From assembly GCA_934047225.1 (NCBI GenBank), contig OW204009.1:14512501-14576500 (forward strand): a stretch of 64,000 nt of DNA, read 5' to 3'. The notes beneath the pieces were generated by a model that worked only from the letters and a program-made list of their open reading frames with translations, did no database searches and was not told where the DNA came from. How positions within the stretch are numbered: position 1 is the stretch's first letter; the number at the start of each line of letters is the position of its first letter. A program made the position numbers and the translations under genes. The stretch is from Ypsolopha sequella (taxonomy: Eukaryota > Arthropoda > Insecta > Lepidoptera > Ypsolophidae). Positions 1 to 10,900 of the stretch are shown here, piece by piece.

Positions 1-87
1 TACAGACACAAGTCCAATGCGTATACATGGAAAACAGAAAGAAATTTTAATACACTAAAAATCAAAATATACTTAGAATAAAAATGG

Positions 88-363
88 TTACTGCTCCAAG
101 TATTTCACCACACATGTGTGGATTTGGGTCAGTGATGCAGAGAAAACATCCACCTCTGGTTGATCTCTAGCCATACCGTTGAGTAAACGAAGCACGCGGC
201 TGAGAGGGGCCTTGTTCACGAGGTTAGTGCGCGTCCCCGGACACTCGAACAGTCTATGACTGCGCGCGCGCGTGTACTGATCCGGCACCCATAGATATAT
301 CAGTGCCAGCAACGATGGGACATGAGTCAAACCTCTTAGTATTTTTACCATAAACATAGCCAT
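88..363 (-). pseudogene. LINE ORF2 C-terminal remnant
   Basis: A 91-codon open frame on the minus strand contains FECPGTRTNLVNKAPLSRVL and then RLLNG...EVDVFSASL. This resembles the short conserved tail found after the reverse transcriptase in several non-LTR retrotransposon families, where a pattern like hRTN-hSPhxRhhxLYN-DhDhF is seen. The catalytic RT core is missing, so it is a 5'-truncated copy. It could be part of a longer LINE running left out of the window on the plus-strand side of its 3' UTR. The LINE clade is not certain. Confidence 0.5.
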
Positions 364-1390
364 TGTGGAGTCCCTTATAAGATTAATAGATCTTTATGAA
401 ATTTCGAATGTATTCTTTGATGAAATTGCCGAAATTTTATTACAGATTCATGAATTCATAGTTCCTGTATTTCCATTATTTGTTTGAAAGTTGATTTTAA
501 TGTTTTACATCTACGTATTAATTTTGTTTTTATTGTTTATTGATAACCAAAATTAAAATTTAACCCATCCAGTGTCGCCATACAAACGATTTTCGAGAGA
601 GGCCAGAATGTCACGGGAAAATGGCAGGCGTTCGTTTCGTAAACTCGTGTCCTAATGTCTAATTATGTCCAGTTGCACACAAAAAAAAACACAACATTTT
701 ATCTACGACCATCAAAAACAATTTCACGAAAAATGAAAAAAAGAACACTCCTCATAATACTGTCGTGATACTCGTCATGATATCTGAAATGCTTGAGACC
801 AAACAGAACCGAGAAGAAACAGAGGTCGTGGCTTAAGAAATTAAGATATTCCGTTATCTGATTGGTGCTCTAACGGTGTTTTAATAATAAATTTGGCCAA
901 TCACAGCGCAGAATTGCGGTGTTATAATTTAATATTATAAAATCGGTAAAATGTGGATACTTATAAAACCGCTTTTGATGTTGTAATTACCTTATTGCAG
1001 TATGGAAAAAGATAATGTTAATTATTGTATCTACACTCATGTAGTAAAATCCTGATTATGAACTCAGAAATAGTGCATAATGATGATTTTTTTACAAACG
1101 TCTCTTATACAGAAAAAAGATTATTTAAAAGAATAGTTTTCGTAACAAAATAATGCTTTAAAATAACTTTTTCTGCTATAAATATACAGTTACACGAAAT
1201 TGGAAGGCAAAGGGAACTTAACCCATACAGCCATGCCTGAGGTTTTAATAGGGAATGGTTTGAATTATGTACATACTTATGACCAAACCCATGCGCTGTG
1301 GACTACGATTTATTTTAATCCGATTTAATTTTTGTGACCGCACCCTTGTCTCACATGCGCGGGAACTGCTGGATAGATTTTGTGCATCGA

Positions 1391-1701
1391 TCCATCAATC
1401 AGCCTAGTTCGTCCACTGCTGGATATAAGCCTTTCCAGGACTTTGCCACACCCGGCGGTCATCCTGGAAGAATTGCCCATACTCACACACACTGGGCAGG
1501 CGGGTTGGTGAGCGCCAGTCTGTTCTATATAAGGCCCGGCTATTAGGGATGGATATACCGCCATCCATCGGTCCCAGGCATGGTGGGCCTCCTGGTTGTT
1601 TGCCTCTGAGCTGTCCTCTTACTCTCTCCCGAATTACTTCGAGGGGGTCTCCAAGTAAGATGGTGGTACAGTCGAGCCCGGCATCAGCTCTACCACCTGT
1701 T
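1391..1701 (-). mobile_element. Repeat family A copy 1 (RTE-like LINE 3' end)
   Basis: This is one of five long copies of the same sequence in the window. Read on the minus strand it contains the peptide CEYGQFFQDDRR and ends with KAYIQQWTN, similar to the C-terminus of RTE-type LINE proteins. The 3' edge runs into TCCATC/GATGGA repeats, the type of simple tail RTE elements leave. Compared with copies 2, 3 and 5, this copy lacks about 43 bp of the middle (around 1515). Confidence 0.7.
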
Positions 1702-1805
1702 ATAACCACATAACTAGGTATTAAAACACTCGTGTATACTATAAAAAAACTCGTGTTTTAACAACCTTTTTATGTGCCAGTATCATAAACTACAGTTTGT
1801 TCTAG

Positions 1806-1907
1806 GGATGGCGTGGAGCGAGCTGTGATCTTCTCACAATACCCACAGTACAGCTGCGCCACTACCGGATCCAGTATGAACGCTATTGCTGACTTCTATA
1901 ACAAAAG
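1806..1907 (+). CDS. FeCH: Ferrochelatase exon with first cluster cysteine
   Basis: The acceptor is TTCTAG before 1806 and the donor is GTACAG at 1908. The exon starts on the third base of a codon and ends after two bases (AG). It encodes [17 protein letters not shown] followed by [16 protein letters not shown]. The Cys codon at 1855-1857 aligns with the human cluster ligand Cys196. The final AG joins the G at 4792 to make an Arg codon, which supports the splice choice. The upstream exon was not found between 1 and 1805. Confidence 0.92.
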
Positions 1908-4900
1908 GTACAGTAGAACCACTTATTCAAAGTGCCAAAGCATCATTGTGCTGCATTTCGAGGTAGTTTTCGTTATCTATCCTCGAAATGCTGGAATAAT
2001 CTTCCACCTCCATTTATTGATATAAGAACAGAATACTCTTTTAAAAGTAAGTACAAAAATTACTTACTCGCACTACAAAAATCCACATGATATGCTTTAT
2101 ATTATTGGCATTCAGGCAAAATTTTACTATTGACTACGCCACACATCTTTATTATTATATTTTTATCTCTTGGGGATGTCTGCGTGTCGCAGATGAAACG
2201 CACCGTCCAATTGTATGTTCCTAGGTTCAATTAGCTGGCCCGGGCATTGATAGACCAGTCAGTCAGGATATTCTCTTATTTAATATATGTAGCCAAAATT
2301 GTTATACTTACTCATATACAAATTACACAACCATTATACTCACATACACATTTACACATTAAATAAACAATAATTGTCCACTCTCGATGGAATTCGTGCG
2401 GCTCTCTGCAGGTGACGACAGAATAACAGCGTCGCAGATTTCGGTTTGCGGCATTATGCTGAGTCGGAGCCTTTTTCTCTTTGCCGCGACACTCATACCA
2501 CTAGGATAAATTTAAGTTACTTTCTTTTTGTGTTTTAACTTTATTTAATTTTTGTTTTCTTTTATTTAAGTTCTACTTTGTTTTTTGTATGTATGTGTCG
2601 TGTTTTTGGGAAATAAATGTTATATCTATCTATCTATCTATGTGTAAATTAAAATTAAGGGCCGTACGTTAGGAGATTCCGCCATACATAATGAGTTCCT
2701 CTCTCATTCTTCCCTATTGCCATATGTTTTAATGTTACCTAAAGTAGGGCCACTGAGTGATGGCACTTATGACAGCTGCATTTAGTGATGAGGTACATTT
2801 CAAATTTCGGTTAAAAATGAAAATCAAGTGTGAGTTTACTCAACATTAGACACGTCATTCAACATTCAACATAATGATACAAAAGGAAAATGTGCCAAAA
2901 CCAGTGGCGTAGCTATCGGAGGGCTATGCGGTGTAGTGCCCCGGGGCCCCCAAGAGATGTTTAAGTATCTAAATCGAAAAAAGTATTTTACTATCATTTA
3001 TTTTCGTTTAGTTTAACTTCGTCATTGTTTTTTTTTTGATTAAATATTATTGCGTAACTTAGCGACCTCAAACACGACCTATAAAAAATTAGAAACATTT
3101 TAAAATAAAAGTCTTTGTTTCTATACGAATTCTATTGCACAATAAAGCAACATTCAAATCGAAATATAATAACTGAAGCAAGTAGTACATCACTATCAAC
3201 AATGAAGTATTACAGTTTTTAATTCACACTTGCTTATAAATAATTACGATACTTTGTAGGCATTTAAACGTCATAGGCACCATCACTCAGTGGCTCTACT
3301 GTAGATAAGTTTGATCTGACACATTATACATAGTGTGTCATTTAAATTGATCAGTATGGGAAAGTTTGATACTATAAGACATACGAAAATCTGTTCTTAG
3401 GAACCATGTCATCGATTTTAATAAATAGAAAAACTGCATTCATACATTTAAAAAAAACTGTACTCAGCTCGGGAATCGAACACGGTTGTTTTGAAAAAAA
3501 AAAAAAAACTTACACTATTTCTATTTAGATATCGATTGTGTAGGTCTTACGAGTAGATGAAATACGTGTCGGATATTTAATATGGAACCAATGTAATGCA
3601 CGGGAGCAATTTCTGTCATTTTTAAAGTAAGCTTCCAATAATTCCAACTGCTCAGTGTTTGTAAAACGCATTTTCCCAACCACATAGCGATACACACCAG
3701 TTTTTCTTGTTATTAAAATCGATGACATGGTTCCTAAGAACAGATATGTATGTCTTATAGTTTCAGACTTTCCCATACTGACCGATTTAAATGAGACAAC
3801 CTGTATATGGAATTCCCTGTTGTTCTTTTTTTAACAGAATGAGAATTAGAACAAGAAATACAGAGATCAGAAAACTGTTTATTTTGAGTGTTACTTTCCA
3901 TTGATAAAGTTAATTCTAGTCACAAATCTAACAACAGGCAATATAAATGCCCATAAGTTATTATTTCCATTCCTATTTAATGATATCGATGTATTCGGAA
4001 ATGTTATGGCTTTAATCATTTAATGTTTGCCGAGGCAAGTATAGACGATTTTTATGGTATCATCAAAATGAGAATCTGCGGGTCCACCGCGTAATTCTCA
4101 TTTTCATCAACATCAACTTGAGATTGAAATTTGACGTGCGTGCGACGACGCCCGCCTAACATGACATCTCTTTTGCACGCGTTGAATTTCGCATGCATTT
4201 GCTTGAAGTTGATACAAATAAGAATTACGCGGTAGAGCCCCTGCTCCATCAGAGCCCGACTGGAGAAAAGTAATAATAAAATTATGAATGTTTTATATAA
4301 TAATGTATTGAATGTAATAGATCGACATTGTCCTGAGATATTAATGTGTGAAAATTGTAAAATGAAATCAATCAAAGTTAAATGAAATTATTATTGCTGT
4401 AATATTGATGACTTACTAACAATTACTAACCATATTTTAATTTTAATTTTAATATTTATTATAACTAGTTGATAATTTGTAATTTGTTAATATTATATTG
4501 GCGTAGAGCCTGTTATAAATAAATGAATTGAATTGAATTAACTAGACAATGTTAACTAGAATTGCCTGTTGTTATATTTGTGACTAGAATAGACTTTATC
4601 ACTGGAAAGTAACACTCATAATAGTGTGTTTTAGTCCCGTTGGAACGAGTTTTTTGATCTCTGTCTTTCTTGTTATATAAATTATATAAATATAATTGTT
4701 AGATAAATATCATTTTGGGACGTAAAAATCGTCGATAAAAAGACGGTGCAGTGCAATATGTTCATTTTAACAGATTTTCTCGTGTTCCCAGGCCAGTCCC
4801 TCCCAACATAAAGTTCAGTATCATCGAACGCTGGGCCTCTCACCCGCTGCTAGCCAAAGTGTTCGCCGAGCGGATCAAGGAGAAGTTGAACAAGTTTGAC

Positions 4901-7900
4901 CCTAAAGTGCGCGACCAAGTGCTTGTCATGTTCACCGCGCACAGCCTGCCGTTAAAGGTTAGTTTCGTGTGGCAGAAAACGTATTACAATTTGTTTATTG
5001 CGGTAGTCTCTGGTGACACTTATTATCGCCTTGCCTGCTCTCCAAATGTAAAGAAAGAAAGAAAAGAGCTTAATTTCAAACACCACAGAAAACAAAACAA
5101 AAAAGAAAACTAATTAAAAACGAAATAGCCATATTCTGTGGTTATGAAAAAGGAGTCCAGCTCAGCTTGTACTCTCCCAATTTCTGTGCGAACGTACATC
5201 ATCTTACGTCTCATAGTAGCTATGAGGTGTACGTAAGCCCACCACCAGTTGAAGTGAAAGGATTTGTCTGTTGTTTGCTGTTAGCTTAATGTTGTCTCAT
5301 TTACACACAAAAGAAATAACATAATTTGGATTTGTCATTCCTAAAAAAAATGCAAAAATGTTAGTACTGAAAATTGAGTTTCCTTCAAATTCTCTATAGA
5401 AAACGGCAATTTCATATGTAAAGACCTAATATTATAACGTACAGTACCAGGTAGTAAATAATACACATCGGCTACCTTCGGCTTCGTAGAGCGCCGTCTG
5501 TGTCACCGGAGCTAGTGCTTCGTGCGACAGAGATGACGCTACGATACGATGTGCATTATTTACTGCCGGGACCTGTAGAAGTTTAAAGTTTTCGAGTGAC
5601 GTTTCAGGCAGTGTCCCGCGGAGACACGTACCCTCACGAGGTGGCGTCGACGGTGGCGCTGACGATGTCCCAACTGGGGACCCCCAACCCTCACCGGCTG
5701 GTGTGGCAGAGCAAGGTGGGGCCCCTGCCGTGGCTGCAGCCGTACACCGACGACGCCATCAAGGTAGCGAACTTGTTTACTGGGAGATTTTTGGTAATGT
5801 GTGAACGTTCTTTTTTTGAAGTGAATCTTACAAAATATAATACAATACAAAGTAAATAGATAATTTCAAAAGTAAGTCTCTTCCAGACAACCTTCGGATG
5901 GAGGAACTCTGAAATTAAAGAAAAAAATGTGTAGAGGCGGTGTACAGAATAAATAGATGCAATTATACATATGTATATATTTAAACGTACCTATACATAA
6001 ATAATATATAAACAATTATAACATAACAATTACAACATAATTACAATCACTAAAAAGTGATATCTTCCAGGCAACCTTTGGATGGAGGAACTATTAAAAG
6101 AAAGTAAAAAAAAAAAACTCACACAATTATAGACATTAGACATTACATATAATTTGATCTTATATACATACATTACTGTGTAAATAAACATTCATGTCAT
6201 AAGGTTGTATATATATTTTTTATTCATACTCAAATGTCATTCATTTAAAATCATTAGTTATAAGGTTGTATATATTTTATGTCATTTACCGTTTTTAATT
6301 CGACTGACGCCGGCCCCAAAGTGGGCCGAAATATATTTCGAAAATAATTTTTATATACTTAATGTTTTAATTAAACAAAAAATAAAATAAAATGTGTAAA
6401 TAAAATATACATATACGTACGTTTATTATTTTATTAAATATAAATTCATGTGCTATTAAATGTTACATTTAATAAGATTAAATTAATTGAATTAGTCTGG
6501 CCATCCAGAGGGCCAGCATTCTAGGCACCCTACCGAGGCACAGCGATCTGGATCCAGTTTTTTATTTGTAATTTTTTATTTTTGTTGTAATTTTAATTTT
6601 GTTTAGTGGATAGGTTTATTTTATTTATAGGATAGTTTTAATTTGTTATTATGTTATGTAAGTTTTTGTGTTTAAATAAATATTGTACATATTAAAAAAA
6701 GGGAAATAAACATTAATAATTAGATTAATCTATATTTATAAATTGCGATTAGTGTAATATGATGTACAGTGGAGACCACATCAAGCTATACACTTGCAGT
6801 GTGACATTAGCCCCTACAGAGAAGAATATAAGATAGGTGCATCGTCCAATGTGTCTTACTTGATGCGGTCTCCACTGTACAGTACTCCCAAAGTAATAAT
6901 GCGCATACAAATCTATAGCCGAGCGACCGGACGTACCACGTGACCGTATTGATTGTATAGAAAGTGTAAGGAAATACGAACTTTGCCGAACAGTGGCGAA
7001 GATTTGTATGTGCATTATTACTATCACCTCAGGCACCACAGCCCCCTCAGGCTACAGCTACAGCTCTGCCCACCGACAGCGCTTCACAAGCATCGAAATA
7101 AAAAATAAAACAACAGACGGGAGACAAAGAAAGTCCATCAAAAAAAAAAAAGCATTATTACTTTGAGAGTACTATACCTACATTGCAAAATAAATTATTC
7201 ATTCTCAAGCTTTGTAGTCCGTCCAACATCCTCAAAATAATCTTCGCAATAATTTTTTGACAGGCGTACGCCAAACAAGGACGCAAGCATCTCATTCTGG
7301 TGCCGATCGCGTTCGTCAACGAGCATATTGAAACTTTGCACGAGCTCGACATCGAATACTGCGATGAGGTCGCCAAAGAGGTAAGGATGTATTTTAAATG
7401 GGTTTTCTTCCGACTAACACATTATTGTTATCGTAATACTATTTTCTGTGTCGATTCGGCGCAACACGACTTAACTAATTTGACAGGACTTACCTTATTT
7501 TGAGTGTTCTGTCTTTGTCTTTTCGATACAGAAAGAAAAAGTCAGAATGCTCAAATTAAGTTTAGTCCTGTCAAATAAATTAAGGCGATATGCGAAAAAA
7601 TACGGGTGCTTTTTTTCTGTGTATTTCATGAAATACACGGAGAATTTTAATAAATTTCTGGTGTATGCATTTTGACTATATAATCTAGGGTTTTGAAATT
7701 GGAAAACATGTTTGGATAAATTTTCCTCGATAGAATTGTTGAAATGAGGTCTTCAAACACACTTTTTCTCCTCGTTTGACGAATAGGAACCATATACAGA
7801 ACTCAAACATATTTTATTAGGTGTGTTTCAACAATATCTAGAGATTTGATGTTTGAAATTTTGCTAGCTATTTTAGTTGTTTTAATAAAAATATATAAAC

Positions 7901-10900
7901 AACTTTTTTCCCTTTTGCCCTGAATCCGCCCCTCTCGCACTGCGAGATTTTTCGCTTGGAGTGACAGTGACAAAAATAATGTATTTATTGTCATACATAT
8001 TATATTAAGGGGCTCCACAATGCTAAACATCAGTTTTGTATTTGATTTAGTTCCGTCAATGTAGACGATAAAAATTTGAAAAATATATGTCGTATTTTTT
8101 GATTCAAGACAATCATTAATAACACTATACAACGTGTAACAGAAAGGTGTAACCATTTTTTAAGAGTTTGTTCAGTTAATGATATAAAACAACTTTTACC
8201 ATGGAACAAACCCTGTAGGTCGAAAAAAAATTAACTGTTTCATAGAAAAATGCAATGCTGCTCGGCCGAAATGTATAGAAGGGTAGATTTTTTTTGAGAT
8301 TTCGGGTTTGTCTCCATAGTAAAAGTTGTTCTATACCATTGACTGAATATGCTCTTCAAATATGGTTACACCTTTCTGTTACACGTTGTATAAATAAACA
8401 TAAACTCAACCATCTTTTAATTATATTACTTTTCAAAAAGCATGAATTTCACGAAAATAGCGATAAAACGGCTCACCTCAATACGTTTTATGATCGGGAA
8501 AGCCGACCAGTTTCGGCAGATTTAGACTGCCTTCATCTGGGCGAGTAAAGACGTTTACGCGACGTTTACGCCTCACACTGACTACGCGTAACATCGTCGC
8601 GTAAACGTCTTCACTCGCCCAGATGAAGGCAGTCTGAATCTGCCGAAACTGGTCGGCTTTCCCGATCATAAAACGTATTGAGGTGAGCCGTTTTTATATA
8701 AATAATGACTAGGTAACTTAACCTTGCCTAAAAAACTATATAAATCTAAACTAATATATCGAATAGGTATCGAATATCGGAGGTAGGCATTTATTTATAT
8801 ACAGTTGTGGTCATATAATTAGGAACGACTGGTAAGAAAGTCGATTTTTGACAAACAAGTAGCTGTTACTTTTGTATTAACTTGCTGATAACAAATTTAA
8901 ACCACACAAAATAAGAGTTACATTAATAGGCTTTAATAATTTATACGCAATATGCAAAACAATTGCACTGCTATCAAAAGTTCAATTCATCTTCAATTGC
9001 TATTGTATTTTAAATGTACTGGCCGCTTGACAAATAATTAGGAACGGAAAAAAATTATTCTTAATTTTGAATATCGAAAATGAATATCGCATTTTTTTGT
9101 TTCCCGCGTCTTCTATGGTTACATCGCTTTATATTGACTAAGTTGAAAGTGCATAATTATTCCGAAATCATGGGCAAAAAGGAGAGTTGTGATCCATCGA
9201 CCCGGAAAATTATTATGGCTCTATATGAACGCAATTGGTCGGTATAAAAAGATTGCTGATCATTTGAAGTGCTCCAAAACTAAGGTGTTTAATGCTGTGA
9301 ATCACGTCAAAAAGTTTAATACTACGAATAATGTACCTCGAAAGCCTAAATCTAGAAAAACAACATCACGTGAAGATGCTTTGATTGTTCGTGCAGCAAA
9401 GGCTGATCCTTTCAAGAGTTCTGAAAATATAAACAGGGAAGTTTTTGGCGACGGAGGAGTACCTACACGTACAGTAGGAAGACGCTTAACTGATGCAAAG
9501 TTATTTGGAAGAATCGCCCGGAGTGTACCGCTTCTCACGAAGGTGCACCGAAAAGCTAGGTTAGAGTTCGCGAAAAAATATGGCAACTGGACAGCAATTC
9601 AATGGAAAAATTTCATTTTCTGATGAAACGAAAATAAATAGACTAGGGTCTGATGGTAAACAGTATGTGCGTCGACCACCTAAGCAAGCGTTGAATCCTA
9701 AGTTCACGAAAAAAGTGTTAAAGCATGGGGGAGGAAACATAAAAGTTTGGGGATGTTTCTCAGGTTATGGTGTTGGGCCAGTTAAAAAGATTGAAGGTAT
9801 ACTAGACCAATTTAAATACAAGCAAATATTGGAGGAGAGTATGCTTCCTTATGCTGAGGAGAGGTTGCCTGTAGTCTGGATATTTCAGCAAGATAATGAC
9901 CCCAAACACACTGCTCATTCAGTTAAAAGGTTTCTTAGTGATCAAAAAATTAGAGTGTTAGATTGGCCTGCAAATAGTCCAGATCTTAATCCGATCGAAA
10001 ATCTTTGGAGAGAAGTAAAGAAGAGTGTGGCTGCGAAAAGGACGAGCAATTTGAACGATCTAAATGACGCCTTTGTCGAATCGTGGAACAATATTTCAGA
10101 TGAAACCTGTAAAAACTTAATAGATTCCATGGCCCGTCGCTGCAGAGCAGTTATTGTAAGCAAGGGCCACCCTACAAAATACTAATACTGCTTTTTGTAA
10201 GCTGTGTTAAAAGTTTTATAATAAGTATTGTTTATTTCATTAAAATGGTTTCTGATACAGTTCAATAAATTAAGTTATTTTACCCGTTCCTAATTATTTG
10301 TTCATAGCTAGAAAGTTTCAAATAAATAGTTCAAATGGAACTTTAATTAAAATATCAATTGAAGTTCAACAATTTTACATATTATATATGTAGTATAAAA
10401 GCCTGCTTACATAGCTATATTATCATGTCGTTTGAAGGTAGTAACAGTAATATAAACTAAAGTTACAGCAACTTGTTTTTCTGAAAGTTACTTCGATATT
10501 AGTCGTTCCTAATTATATGACCACAACTGTATGTAACCTATTAGTATGTAGTATATAGGATGGGATTTGGTCGGCCGCCTGGATTCGTGCTGGGGGCTCG
10601 GTTGGTGATCATTGAACCTTGTTCCTGGTCCCTGGCCGGGTCTCCGGTATGGGTTCGGGCGGTTGATTGGATTTCACCTTGTATAATATATATTTTACCT
10701 ATCATTTTAATCGTATATATATTGCTACATAAATTAAATAAACCTTTAATCTAGTTCATGTACATTTATTATTTTATTACATATATTTAATGTTTACTTG
10801 TGAAACGTGTATTATACAAGGTGACTTTTTGATCAACGTCCAAATTCATACTGGTGGCTTGGTAAGTCATCAGTATCATGGATCAATAACAATTTTGGTG

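Noticed and set aside
1334..1709. ORFs on both strands over repeat A copy 1
   Set aside because: Only a decayed LINE 3' end; the plus-strand frame is antisense to it and is not conserved in copies 2-5.
1..1805. Search for the upstream ferrochelatase exons
   Set aside because: No sequence matching the family's N-terminal motifs (such as the LNMGGP region) was found, so these exons are taken to be outside the window.
8294..8669. Two overlapping ORFs on opposite strands
   Set aside because: They are mirror readings of the foldback elements at 8130-8388 and 8465-8694.
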